NCBI RefSeq assembly: GCF_000952155.1
Contig: NZ_JYON01000001.1
Location: 454,664 to 518,663, forward strand
DNA length: 64,000 bases
Origin: Aliterella atlantica CENA595
GTDB taxonomy: Bacteria > Cyanobacteriota > Cyanobacteriia > Cyanobacteriales > Chroococcidiopsidaceae
Reading direction: 5' to 3'
Both the position numbers and the translations under genes were made by a program. Below the pieces are notes generated by a model that saw only the letters and a list, made by a program, of their open reading frames with translations, was not told the origin of the DNA and ran no database searches. Below are positions 8,292-15,898 of this stretch, in pieces (within the stretch, counting starts at the first letter, position 1; the number at the start of each line of letters is the position of its first letter).

Positions 8292-9155
8292 ATGGTTTTA
8301 CCCTTAGCTTGGCAATTTACTTCACCAGGTCCGATATTAGTCGATCTTGGACCGATAACTATTCGCTGGTATGGTTTGTTAATCGCATCAGCGGTAATGA
8401 TTGGCATTACTCTATCTCAATATTTAGCCAAGCGCCGTCATGTTGACCCCGATTTATTGGGCGATTTAGTTATTTGGTTGATAATTGGGGCAATTCCCGC
8501 AGCCAGGTTGTATTACGTTATCTTCGAGTGGTCGAGATATGCCCAAAATCCAGAGCGCATTATCGCGATTTGGGAAGGGGGAATTGCCATTCATGGCGCA
8601 ATTATCGGTGGGACAATAGCGACATTAATTTTTGCTCGGCTCAAACATATTTCTTTTTGGCAATTAGCAGATTTGGTTGCACCCTCTCTGATTCTAGGAC
8701 AAGCGATCGGGCGCTGGGGCAACTTTTTCAACTCGGAAGCTTTTGGCGATCCTACCAATTTGCCTTGGAAACTGTATATTCCTCCAGAACATCGCCCCTT
8801 ACAGTTTGCTAATTTTGAGTATTTTCATCCCACATTTTTATACGAGTCGCTATGGAATTTAATGGTATTTGGCTTGCTACTTACCTTATTTTTCCGAGGT
8901 TTGCAAGGTAAGCCTCGTCTGAAAACAGGTACTTTGTTCCTAGTTTATTTAGTAGCTTATAGCTTAGGGCGAGTCTGGATAGAAGGCTTGCGTACAGATA
9001 GCCTAATGCTCGGACCTTTGCGGATGGCGCAAGTTGTCAGTTTGGTAGGAATTAGTTTAGGATTAGCTGGATTAGTATGGTTATATGGTTACAAACGTTC
9101 TTTACCCGATGTTGTCCCCGTACAGCACGAAGATAAAGAACTATCGCGCCGATGA
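8292..9155 (+). CDS. lgt: Prolipoprotein diacylglyceryl transferase Lgt
   Basis: Lgt transfers diacylglycerol from phosphatidylglycerol to the lipobox Cys of prelipoproteins at the plasma membrane. The family signature is complete ([13 protein letters not shown]), and the protein has about seven membrane segments, including [15 protein letters not shown] near the start. I chose the ATG at 8292 ([13 protein letters not shown]), which matches usual cyanobacterial N-termini. An in-frame ATG-poor extension back to GTG 8241 adds 17 unlikely residues. One substrate may be the lipoprotein encoded at 58296. Confidence 0.93.
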   Translation: MVLPLAWQFTSPGPILVDLGPITIRWYGLLIASAVMIGITLSQYLAKRRHVDPDLLGDLVIWLIIGAIPAARLYYVIFEWSRYAQNPERIIAIWEGGIAIHGAIIGGTIATLIFARLKHISFWQLADLVAPSLILGQAIGRWGNFFNSEAFGDPTNLPWKLYIPPEHRPLQFANFEYFHPTFLYESLWNLMVFGLLLTLFFRGLQGKPRLKTGTLFLVYLVAYSLGRVWIEGLRTDSLMLGPLRMAQVVSLVGISLGLAGLVWLYGYKRSLPDVVPVQHEDKELSRR

Positions 9156-9167
9156 AGTGTAAGAAAA

Positions 9168-9194
9168 AAGCTCTAGATTTTGACTCTAGAGCTT
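9168..9194. terminator. Hairpin terminator after lgt
   Basis: The perfect 10-bp arms AAGCTCTAGA (9168-9177) and TCTAGAGCTT (9185-9194) enclose a 7-base loop, 12 bases after the lgt stop. There is no T-run on the plus side. A run of six A precedes the stem, so it has a better intrinsic-terminator shape on the minus strand. Most likely it ends lgt transcription. Confidence 0.55.
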
Positions 9195-9299
9195 AACCAG
9201 GGTGCATCTACCTTTTGTTACTACATAAGTCGATAATTGAGTTCCGCAAAAAAACGGAAATTTTGAGAAACTTTTTTAAAGAATTAGCGATCGCCCTCT

Positions 9300-10100
9300 A
9301 TGTCCGAATCTACAACTTTATTAACACCAGCAGTTTACCTTGTGGGTGCAGGTCCAGGCGATCCTGACTTATTGACAGTTAAGGCGCAGAAACTTATCAG
9401 CCAAGCTGATGTACTTTTATTTGCTGACTCTTTAGTACCGCAGCAGATATTAGAATTATGTCGAAAAGATGCAGAAATTATCCGCACAGCCAATAAGACA
9501 TTAGAAGAAATATTGCCCTTGATGGTGGAGAAAGTGCGATCGCATAAGTCTGTAATCCGCTTGCAATCAGGAGATCCCAGTCTTTACAGCGCTATCCACG
9601 AACAAATGCAAGCTTTAGCTGCTGCTGATATTCCCTTTGAAGTTATTCCTGGAATTAGTGCCTTTCAAGCCGCCGCAGCCAAACTCAAAGTAGAATTAAC
9701 AATTCCAGGACTTGTACAGACAATTATTCTCAGTCGCATCAGCGGACGTACCCAAGTACCTGCAACCGAAGAATTAGCATCCTTAGCCGCCCATCAAGCT
9801 AGTTTGTGCCTGTATCTAAGCGCCCGTCATATAGAAGATGCTCAATCTCAACTATTAGAACATTACCCAGCAACAACACCTGTAGCTATTTGCTATCGCT
9901 TGGGTTGGGAAGATGAAAAGATTGTAGTTGTATCACTTGACAAAATGGCAGAAGTTACTCATAAAGAGAAGCTAATTAGAACAACTTTGTATGTGATTAG
10001 TCCAGCATTGCAGGATATGGGTGAAGTGCGATCGCGTTTGTACCATCCCGAACACAATCATTTGTTTCGCCCCAGAAAGAGTACAGATAGAGTTTTTTAG
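9300..10100 (+). CDS. cobM: Precorrin-4 C11-methyltransferase CobM
   Basis: The 266-residue tetrapyrrole methylase has the SAM-binding start VYLVGAGPGDPDLLT, then RLQSGDPSLY (GDP loop) and VIPGISAFQAAAA. These are the hallmarks of the CobM/CbiF branch that methylates C11 of the corrin ring in B12 synthesis. The C-terminus (from R244) is the segment duplicated twice downstream. No cobalamin riboswitch is recognisable in the 144-base leader. The gene itself looks complete, and an accessory toxin-antitoxin island begins right after its stop. Confidence 0.9.
   Translation: MSESTTLLTPAVYLVGAGPGDPDLLTVKAQKLISQADVLLFADSLVPQQILELCRKDAEIIRTANKTLEEILPLMVEKVRSHKSVIRLQSGDPSLYSAIHEQMQALAAADIPFEVIPGISAFQAAAAKLKVELTIPGLVQTIILSRISGRTQVPATEELASLAAHQASLCLYLSARHIEDAQSQLLEHYPATTPVAICYRLGWEDEKIVVVSLDKMAEVTHKEKLIRTTLYVISPALQDMGEVRSRLYHPEHNHLFRPRKSTDRVF
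10028..10100 (+). repeat. cobM-tail repeat, copy A (within cobM)
   Basis: This is the 3' end of cobM itself, from a HIP1 octamer (10028-10035) to the stop codon. The same 73-bp unit recurs at 11653-11725 (57 of 73 bases identical by hand alignment) and in weaker form at 10839-10890. Confidence 0.8.
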
Positions 10101-10200
10101 TTGAGCGATCTCGTTTCTAAAAAAAGAATCACTTAGTCTAATTTCAGAGCATAGATTATGGACATCCGCTGACTTAATTGACAAAAGTATAAATCTTTAC

Positions 10201-10231
10201 TACTGTTTGACGATACTAACGTCAAACAGTA
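10201..10231. promoter_or_regulatory. 12-bp palindromic operator upstream of higBA
   Basis: The exact inverted repeat TACTGTTTGACG (10201-10212) and CGTCAAACAGTA (10220-10231) has a 7-base spacer and ends 5 bases before the toxin GTG. A TATAAA box lies just upstream (near 10189). This is the expected place and shape for a HigA autorepression site. Confidence 0.65.
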
Positions 10232-10236
10232 CAATC

Positions 10237-10521
10237 GTGATTATAAGTTTTAAGTCTGATGAGACAAGGCTTATATTTGAAGGCTTGGTATCTCGCTACT
10301 ACCCAATTGATATTCAAAAAATTGCTTTACGCAAGCTTCTTCTACTTAACGCTGCGGTGTCAATTAACGATTTACGCATCCCACCTGGTAATAGATTAGA
10401 GAAATTAGTTGGCGATCGCCAGGGGCAGTATAGTATGCGTATCAACGATCGTTGGAGAATTTGCTTTGTTTGGACAGATGAAAATAACGCGCAGCAAGTC
10501 GAAATTGTAGACTACCACTAA
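10237..10521 (+). CDS. higB: HigB-family toxin (RelE-like mRNA interferase)
   Basis: The product of about 94 residues matches the 'plasmid maintenance system killer' (HigB/RelE) fold. It begins IISFKSDETRLIFEG, has NDLRIPPGNRLEKLVGDRQGQYSMRINDRWRICF in the core (read as two adjoining motifs, L-x-IPPGNRLE and GQYSMRINDRWRI), and ends VEIVDYH. HigB cleaves mRNA on the ribosome. I place the start at GTG 10237, because a TTG at 10207 would lie inside the palindromic operator. The higB-higA order is the inverted arrangement typical of this family. Confidence 0.88.
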   Translation: MIISFKSDETRLIFEGLVSRYYPIDIQKIALRKLLLLNAAVSINDLRIPPGNRLEKLVGDRQGQYSMRINDRWRICFVWTDENNAQQVEIVDYH

Positions 10522-10528
10522 GATTAGT

Positions 10529-10834
10529 ATGAACAACCGTTTGCCAAATATTCATCCTGGGGAAATCCTCCGACTAGATTTTTTGGAACCACTCAACATC
10601 ACACCCTATCGATTAAGTAAAGATATAGGTGTCGCTCAGACAAGAATCAGCGAGATTTTAGCTCATAAGCGTAGCATTACAGCAGATACAGCTTTGCGTT
10701 TGTCACGATATTTTGGTAACAGCGCTCAATTTTGGTTGAACTTACAGTTGCAATACGATCTGCGGCAAGCTCAGGAAGAAAATGCAGAGATTTACGATCG
10801 CATTCCAGTAGCTCATCTTGCACATTTAGGCTAG
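10529..10834 (+). CDS. higA: HigA-family antitoxin, Xre-type helix-turn-helix
   Basis: The 101-residue protein starts with the family hallmark IHPGEILRLDFLEPL. An HTH follows (YRLSKDIGVAQTRISEIL) and then ADTALRLSRYFGNSAQFWLNLQ. This combination defines the HigA/VapI antitoxin group. It neutralises HigB and represses the operon, probably through the 12-bp palindrome at 10201-10231. It starts 7 bases after the higB stop. Confidence 0.9.
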   Translation: MNNRLPNIHPGEILRLDFLEPLNITPYRLSKDIGVAQTRISEILAHKRSITADTALRLSRYFGNSAQFWLNLQLQYDLRQAQEENAEIYDRIPVAHLAHLG

Positions 10835-10838
10835 AAAT

Positions 10839-10890
10839 GCGATCGCACTTCGTACCATCTCAAACGCGATGTTTATTTCATTCATAAAAC
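10839..10890 (+). repeat. cobM-tail repeat, copy C (diverged)
   Basis: It starts with a HIP1 octamer (10839-10846), then TACCATCTCAAAC and TTTATTTCATTC. Aligned with copy B, about 29 of 41 bases after the octamer match, allowing one-base gaps. The reading frame is broken. It lies between higA and the SUKH gene. Confidence 0.5.
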
Positions 10891-10955
10891 TGCAAAGTAT
10901 ACATTAATACAGCAAAATCTGCTTGTAAACTATGAGAAGGTAAAAAATTGGCTTT

Positions 10956-11576
10956 ATGACAGTTTTAACAGAAACGCTCGATCGGCTTGAATATTGGCTG
11001 TGGCAGAATCATCCAGGTGTAGCAGAATTATTAAAGCCAGGGCTAACCTCTGAAGAGATTGATAACCAAGTACAAGATTTACCTGTTCAACTAACTCAAG
11101 AAATTAAAGAGTTATATCAGTGGACAAATGGCTGCGATTTATTCTTCACGCCCTTTTATGATGAAACTCTTTGCGCGATGCCATTAGAGAACGCGATTCA
11201 ATATAGCTACCATCAACCTTATGTAGCCTCTGAATGTGAGTTAATCGTGGAAAAATTGGAAGTCCCAACCTTTGTTATGTTTCCAGATTTTGATGACTGG
11301 ATTCACTTCGCGATTTGTGATGGAAATGAATCATCGCCAATTCTTGTAGTAACTGATGATGGCTACAGTAGATTGGCTTACTCAAGCATAACTAGCATGG
11401 CTCTCACAACTCTTGAATGTTACGAGCAAGAAATTATACACGTCAACTATGATTGGGGAAGACTATTTATTCCTAATGAATCTCTACTTAAAGAATTTAA
11501 CTTTATTCGCAAACGAAATAATACAGCATTCAAATCAGACTCTATTCGAGAAAGGTACAAAATCGATCTTGAGTAA
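10956..11576 (+). CDS. SMI1/KNR4 (SUKH) family protein
   Basis: The 206-residue product has the SUKH pattern. An N-terminal helix is followed by GLTSEEIDNQVQDLPVQLTQ, then EIKELYQWTNGCDLFFTPFY, where the 'L-P-x-E/D-h-x-x-L-Y-x-W-x-N-G' core is clear, and MFPDFDDWIHFAICDG. In bacteria many SUKH proteins are immunity factors for polymorphic nuclease or deaminase toxins, and others have housekeeping roles. No partner toxin is next to it. It lies between two copies of the cobM tail, which suggests it arrived as a cassette. Confidence 0.75.
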   Translation: MTVLTETLDRLEYWLWQNHPGVAELLKPGLTSEEIDNQVQDLPVQLTQEIKELYQWTNGCDLFFTPFYDETLCAMPLENAIQYSYHQPYVASECELIVEKLEVPTFVMFPDFDDWIHFAICDGNESSPILVVTDDGYSRLAYSSITSMALTTLECYEQEIIHVNYDWGRLFIPNESLLKEFNFIRKRNNTAFKSDSIRERYKIDLE

Positions 11577-11652
11577 ATGGAGGAGGTAGAGCGCGATCTC
11601 ATTTGTCTTGATAACTCACCTAATTTTAAATCTCAATCGCTGTTGTATAGGG

Positions 11653-11725
11653 GCGATCGCGTTTATACCATCCCAAACATAATCATTTATTTCGTCCAGA
11701 AAAGACTAATAAAAAGGTTGTTTAG
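11653..11725 (+). pseudogene. Detached CobM C-terminal remnant (cobM-tail repeat, copy B)
   Basis: From the HIP1 site to the TAG this 73-bp piece translates as a CobM C-terminus. It begins RSRLYHPKHNHLFRP, against RSRLYHPEHNHLFRP in the intact gene, and 16 of 23 residues are identical. Many differences are at third codon positions (TTG/TTA, CAC/CAT, CGC/CGT), so the piece evolved as coding DNA before being cut off. A stop codon lies two codons upstream, so it cannot be expressed as part of a protein. Confidence 0.8.
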
Positions 11726-11732
11726 TTAGTAA

Positions 11733-12035
11733 TTGAGAGCTTCTGTGTCTCGTAGCGATATTGACCGTATTAGAGAGAAAGTTCGACTTCGCCAGTACGA
11801 TATGTCAGCCCATGCAATGGAGGAAATGGCTGAAGATTACCTGACCATTTTGGATGTGGAAGCAGCAGTTTTAAACGGTCAAGTTATTCGAGTTGAAAAA
11901 GATGACCCTAGAGGCACAAAATATGTAATAAAGGGGACAGCACTCGAAGGGCAAACTCCTGTTGGCGTGGTTGGAAGGTTTGCTAGCAACGGACGATATT
12001 TAATTATTACAGTCTATGAAGTCACTGAATTGTAG
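11733..12035 (+). CDS. DUF4258-domain protein (probable toxin partner)
   Basis: The 100-residue product contains YDMSAHAMEEMAEDYLTILDV (given as two parts: S-x-H-A-x-E-x-M and a helix), then VIRVEKDDPRGTKYVIKG and GRYLIITVYE. This is the DUF4258 layout, a small RelE-like fold. It starts with TTG at 11733, and GTG at 11745 is an alternative. A YgiT-type zinc-finger gene follows directly, a pairing seen in toxin-antitoxin-like loci. RNase activity is an inference from fold relatives. Confidence 0.75.
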   Translation: MRASVSRSDIDRIREKVRLRQYDMSAHAMEEMAEDYLTILDVEAAVLNGQVIRVEKDDPRGTKYVIKGTALEGQTPVGVVGRFASNGRYLIITVYEVTEL

Positions 12036-12045
12036 AGATAAGTAT

Positions 12046-12288
12046 ATGTATGGTTATAGTTGTGAATATTGTGAAGGTACAGTTCAGCCTCGCACAGTCA
12101 AGCGTGAAGCATTCAAGCATCGGGATGGATTTGTCATTCTTGAGAATGTCACAATTGGAGTCTGCGATAACTGTAGCAATCGATATTACTCAGCAGATAT
12201 TCTGCATCTAGTTCATGAAATTGCAACGGGCGTAAAATCGCCAGAGAGAACCGAGCAGATTCCAGTTACTCATTTAGAATCAGCGTAA
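12046..12288 (+). CDS. YgiT-type (MqsA N-terminal-like) zinc-finger antitoxin
   Basis: The 80-residue product has two C-x2-C knuckles, CEYC near residues 5-8 and CDNC near 42-45, in the YgiT-type finger found at the N-terminus of MqsA antitoxins. The second half (RYYSADILHLVHEIATG) is a helix. I place the start at ATG 12046 (MYGYSCEYC). An ATG at 12016 inside the upstream gene would add 10 unlikely residues. It lacks an HTH domain, so it may not repress its own promoter. It pairs with the DUF4258 gene before it. Confidence 0.78.
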   Translation: MYGYSCEYCEGTVQPRTVKREAFKHRDGFVILENVTIGVCDNCSNRYYSADILHLVHEIATGVKSPERTEQIPVTHLESA

Positions 12289-12336
12289 TTTGTGTACCAG
12301 AACAATTTAGGTAAAGCTGACCGCACTTCACCCTAT

Positions 12337-12999
12337 TTACAACAATCCTCGATAGCGAATAAATACTAAAATTACTGCCCACGATCCTAAAGCAACTTTG
12401 ATTGCTACTAGGATATTAAGGATAGGAATAATCCCGCCGCTAAATAGTTCGCCTAACTTACCGTGAGGTAATTCAATCCCAACCAGCGTCACCGCCGCCA
12501 GCACGATGAACGCCAAAACTGAAACCTTTTCCCAAGAAGCAGCCTGCCAACGCTCGTAAATTGACTCCATCAACTCTGAAGAGGAAACGATCGCCACAAG
12601 TCCAATAGCGGTTCCGCCTGCTACTCCTGCAGCAAATCCACCGCCAGGGCTGAGATGCCCCCGAATTGCTAGTTCTACCCCAACAATTGCCGCAATAGTT
12701 GCACCTAGTTGTGCCAAAACAACGGAGGTGCGATCGCTAAACCGATGGACAATCTTGAAAGGTCGTTCATTTGCCAGCAAAAATTGAGCGCCCATAATCG
12801 CGATCGTAAACACGATCACTTCAAAGATCGTGTCGTACAACCGATTTCTGAAAATTATGCCCGAAACTGCATTGGGTACGCCGCTATCTAGCACAACGGC
12901 TTCTACAATCGAGAGATCGCCAGCCTCGGCAATTGGGTTGGGTACGAATAGGAATTTAAAAAATATAGCAATGCCAGCGGCAACGTATAGCCATTTCAT
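12337..12999 (-). CDS. mrpB: MrpB/MnhB-type subunit of the Mrp cation/proton antiporter
   Basis: The 220-residue membrane protein has about six hydrophobic segments. The MnhB signature GHLSPGGGFAAGVAGGTA lies in the middle, and TIFEVIVFTIAIMGAQ before it resembles the MbhE-type end of MrpA. It is the last gene of an eight-gene leftward operon. Its ATG follows the upstream stop directly (TAAATG). The N-terminal ~80 residues probably supply part of the missing MrpA C-terminus, a split typical of cyanobacterial clusters. Confidence 0.85.
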   Translation of the reverse strand: MKWLYVAAGIAIFFKFLFVPNPIAEAGDLSIVEAVVLDSGVPNAVSGIIFRNRLYDTIFEVIVFTIAIMGAQFLLANERPFKIVHRFSDRTSVVLAQLGATIAAIVGVELAIRGHLSPGGGFAAGVAGGTAIGLVAIVSSSELMESIYERWQAASWEKVSVLAFIVLAAVTLVGIELPHGKLGELFSGGIIPILNILVAIKVALGSWAVILVFIRYRGLL

Positions 13000-13566
13000 T
13001 TAATGCTCATCTCCTAAATCTGGTACTGGAGTGTAGGTTAGGCAGGTGGCGGGTAGTGTCAGTTCGGTTTGCAGGATGTTGTGCAAGCGGCGGATGCGGA
13101 TTGTTGTGTGATAGCGTTGCCCTTCAGGCTCAAAATCTTGAAGATCTGTTGGCGATCGCTCTTTGCAAGTAGCATGAACTTCTTTTGCCATCAATGCTTG
13201 CTGTAAAGACTCTGGATCGGGATAAGGAAGTAGTTCTAGCCGCAGATGATATTTTTTGGCAATTGTTCGTAAGTCAGCGAAAGTATCTGCATCCTTCGTC
13301 TGACTTAATTCACGATCGAGAACTCCAATTCGCATCACAAGCGACGATCGCACCGCGATCGCATACAGGGCAATTGCCAGCATCGTTCCCACCAATGCCT
13401 CAGTTAAAGCCACATCTGCCGCTCCCAAAACAGCATATACCAAAGCAGCGATCGCTCCTAAAATACCGCGAACAACCAGTGCCTTATAGGGATCGACCTG
13501 GATGGTGAGTATCACCGCAGCCAAAGGTAGCAAAGCAACGATGACATAAATGTAGCTATCGTCCAT
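13000..13566 (-). CDS. DUF4040 (MbhD-like) Mrp subunit, detached MrpA C-terminal domain
   Basis: The N-terminal half has three membrane segments with KALVVRGILGAIAALVYAVLG and AADVALTEALVGTMLA, the DUF4040/MbhD motif that forms the C-terminal part of MrpA elsewhere. The last ~90 residues are soluble and variable. I choose ATG 13566, because GGAG lies 6 bases before it and a GTG at 13578 would overlap further into mrpG. The gene overlaps mrpG by 11 bases. In the complex this domain helps form the proton path. Confidence 0.8.
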   Translation of the reverse strand: MDDSYIYVIVALLPLAAVILTIQVDPYKALVVRGILGAIAALVYAVLGAADVALTEALVGTMLAIALYAIAVRSSLVMRIGVLDRELSQTKDADTFADLRTIAKKYHLRLELLPYPDPESLQQALMAKEVHATCKERSPTDLQDFEPEGQRYHTTIRIRRLHNILQTELTLPATCLTYTPVPDLGDEH

Positions 13567-13837
13567 CACTTTCTCCACTGCTGGAGCAGTATGCCAGCAC
13601 GTACCCCAGCACCGTATTCCAAATTGCTAATGATATCAACGCCAGCACGAGTAACGACCATTGGTTGGGAATTTTGAGGAGCAACCCGAAAATGATGCTC
13701 ATCGAGCCGAGGGTGTCGGCAACTGAAAGGCTGTGCAATTTGAACAAAAGCGATCGCTCGCCGAGTAGGGGAATAGTACCCCAAAACCAGAAGACAATGC
13801 CCACGCTGATGCAGATATAGCTGAAAATATCAATCAT
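13556..13837 (-). CDS. mrpG: MrpG subunit of the cation/proton antiporter
   Basis: The 93-residue protein has three membrane helices with the PhaG/MnhG pattern (FWGTIPLLGERSLLFKLHSL, then SVADTLGSMSIIFGLLL). Its ATG overlaps the mrpF stop by four bases, indicating translational coupling. It is an accessory subunit of the Mrp complex in the plasma membrane. Confidence 0.85.
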   Translation of the reverse strand: MIDIFSYICISVGIVFWFWGTIPLLGERSLLFKLHSLSVADTLGSMSIIFGLLLKIPNQWSLLVLALISLAIWNTVLGYVLAYCSSSGESDGR

Positions 13838-14085
13838 TGTTCGTTCATCTGTTTAATTGTATGTGCTAGTAACATTAATCCAGCATTGCCTACACTCAAA
13901 ACGATCGCCCCCACAACTCCAATCATCCAATCGCCACGCGCTACAGAGACAACTAAAATCATCACCGATGCTTTGGTAGCAATACTTGTGAAGGCAAGCA
14001 TCTTCTGCCAAATATCCTCATCCTGCCATGCCTTATAGATGGGAATCAGCAACGCTACAATCATCGCAATTAACAGCACATTCAT
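13834..14085 (-). CDS. mrpF: MrpF subunit of the cation/proton antiporter
   Basis: The 83-residue protein has three membrane helices. The pattern LAFTSIATKASVMILVVSVAR followed by GVVGAIVLSVGNAGLMLLAH fits MnhF/PhaF. The start overlaps the mrpE stop in an ATGA junction, and its stop overlaps the mrpG start the same way. A small hydrophobic subunit of the antiporter complex. Confidence 0.83.
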   Translation of the reverse strand: MNVLLIAMIVALLIPIYKAWQDEDIWQKMLAFTSIATKASVMILVVSVARGDWMIGVVGAIVLSVGNAGLMLLAHTIKQMNEQ

Positions 14086-14468
14086 TGTTGCCTTTGCCTA
14101 ACTCGATGAACTTCGTACCAGCCATCTTCGTGGTACTTCACTACAATGGTTTTGGGTGTAAAGGTAATGAGAAATATATCTAAAAATATTAGTCCTGGCG
14201 ATCGCCTCGGTTTGACTCGTTCCCTTGTGATGTATTCCTGGGTATGGGGACGAAATATTAGTTCAAATGCTTCTACATACGCTTGCGGAATCGCCACCAC
14301 AATTTTGCCCAATGCCCGCAGCCAGTCTTTTACGGCTCCAGGGGCAGTACGAGGGTGGGGTAATAAAAGGGCGACACAAACGCCAATGATGATATTTGCC
14401 ACACTCAAGTTAGCTGTGAGCAAAAACCAGATGACCAATCGCAAAATAATATGGAGATAGCCGATCAT
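14082..14468 (-). CDS. mrpE: MrpE subunit of the cation/proton antiporter
   Basis: The 128-residue product begins MIGYLHIILRLVIWFLLTAN, followed by AYVEAFELIFRP and a soluble C-terminus, the MnhE/PhaE layout. The ATG at 14466-14468 overlaps the mrpD stop (ATGA, 14465-14468). An upstream in-frame extension to 14594 is only mrpD read out of frame. MrpE helps assembly or activity of the complex. Confidence 0.87.
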   Translation of the reverse strand: MIGYLHIILRLVIWFLLTANLSVANIIIGVCVALLLPHPRTAPGAVKDWLRALGKIVVAIPQAYVEAFELIFRPHTQEYITRERVKPRRSPGLIFLDIFLITFTPKTIVVKYHEDGWYEVHRVRQRQQ

Positions 14469-15898
14469 GCCAGCACCATCCAGAAAAGTACAATTAAAGT
14501 CAAACTCATTACCCCGATCAGGTGATCGAATTGCTCCAATAAACGCGGTAGTTTGATAACAAGTTGGCGAAAAATGAATAAATATGCCAGCCAACCTAGA
14601 GCGATCGTTGCTAAAGGTTTAACAACATTGGCGAAACTGTAAGCTTCGTAGTACGCTATATTCGCTATAAATAATCCTGCAATCAACAAAGCGATCGCCG
14701 CCCAAAAACCAGGTTGAATTTTTGCTTGTTTCTCCTGCCAGTGATGGGGCAGAAAAATGAATTTAGCAAAAGCGATTGCCGTTCCTAGTGCCGCAACGTT
14801 CATAGCGATCGCCTGCCAGGGCAATAAACTTTTCATCGTCAATACTTTTGCCCCAAATCCTGACAGTAGCGGAAATCCTGAGATAGAAAAACTAGCGATA
14901 ACTAGAGCAATCCAGATAGAGGTATGGATCGGCTGCTGTTGCAGTTCCTTGAAGTTGCGACTGGGGAGAACTCCAGCAATCAAAAACAGTGCCGATTTTA
15001 CTAACCCGTGAGTTAGGGCATAAAATCCACCGACTTCTGGTGCTGCGAGAATAAAGCCCAACTGCGAAACTGTACTAAACGCCAGCATTCGTTTGGTGTC
15101 TTTTTCAAAGACGGCATAACCAACTCCTAATAGAGCAGTTCCCACACCAAACAAGCGAATTAGAGGATCTACTTCCTCTACCAGCACAGCGCAGCGCACC
15201 ATCGGCAGGATGCCTGCTTTAACTACCGCGCCTGACAGCATTGCCGATACAGGCGTTTCCGATTCAGAATGAGTTAAAGGCAGCCACAATCCCGATACAA
15301 AAATACCTCCTTTAACCAACAGTCCCGCAAAAATTAGAGCTACTGCTTCTGGGGGCGCTTTGGGCAATCCAGCAAACGTGAAAGAATGGGTGGCTTTGTA
15401 AACTAGCACTGCGCCTACTAGGTAAAACAACATGGCAACGTTGCTAGTAAAGAGATAGCGCAAGCCCACCCAAATCGATCTATCCGTTCGCGGGTAAGCA
15501 ATTAATAAAAATGCGGCGATACTTATTACTTCTAAGGCAACATACAGACTGATGAAATCTGTGCAAGCAAATGCAGCATTGACGCTACCATGCAGAATGG
15601 CAATCTGCATATAGAAAAAAGCGCTTCTACCACTGTTCCAGCAGTAGAGAATGACGGCTGCTGTTACTAACGCATTGGTGAGGATAAAAAAGCCGCTCAA
15701 GCGATCGAGCAGTAAGGTGACACCAAAGTTATCTAGTAATTGTAGGGTTAGGGTTGGTTGCGTAAACAGCCACAGCGCATAGATTGTAGAAGCGATTGCT
15801 ACCCCCAACGAGCAGATGCGATCGAACCGAGGGAACAAATAACTGATAAACCCAACGAAAAACGGTAAGGCAATCCAGATAATCGTTAGGGTATTCAT
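14465..15898 (-). CDS. mrpD: MrpD-type (NuoM/NuoN-like) antiporter subunit
   Basis: The 477-residue protein has about 14 membrane segments and the proton_antipo_M core. Visible landmarks are ALEVISIAAFLLIAYPRTD, KGGIFVSGLWLPLTHSESET (the conserved Lys on the H+ path), VSAMLSGAVVKAGILPMVRC and DTKRMLAFSTVSQLGFILA. The size fits MrpD rather than the longer MrpA. It is the only such subunit in the cluster. Both ends are in ATGA overlaps with mrpC and mrpE. Confidence 0.88.
   Translation of the reverse strand: MNTLTIIWIALPFFVGFISYLFPRFDRICSLGVAIASTIYALWLFTQPTLTLQLLDNFGVTLLLDRLSGFFILTNALVTAAVILYCWNSGRSAFFYMQIAILHGSVNAAFACTDFISLYVALEVISIAAFLLIAYPRTDRSIWVGLRYLFTSNVAMLFYLVGAVLVYKATHSFTFAGLPKAPPEAVALIFAGLLVKGGIFVSGLWLPLTHSESETPVSAMLSGAVVKAGILPMVRCAVLVEEVDPLIRLFGVGTALLGVGYAVFEKDTKRMLAFSTVSQLGFILAAPEVGGFYALTHGLVKSALFLIAGVLPSRNFKELQQQPIHTSIWIALVIASFSISGFPLLSGFGAKVLTMKSLLPWQAIAMNVAALGTAIAFAKFIFLPHHWQEKQAKIQPGFWAAIALLIAGLFIANIAYYEAYSFANVVKPLATIALGWLAYLFIFRQLVIKLPRLLEQFDHLIGVMSLTLIVLFWMVLA

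Noticed and set aside
9156..9299. Cobalamin riboswitch before cobM
   Set aside because: The leader is short and lacks a recognisable B12-box; only the lgt terminator and a weak 5-bp stem are present.
12289..12336. Possible fourth cobM-tail copy after the YgiT-type gene (TTTGTGTACCAGAACAATTT)
   Set aside because: It shares only short words with the cobM tail, needs several gaps and lacks the HIP1 start, so chance similarity cannot be excluded.
14469..14594. 42-residue N-terminal extension of MrpE
   Set aside because: It is the mrpD coding region read in another frame; the ATGA junction at 14465-14468 gives the natural start.
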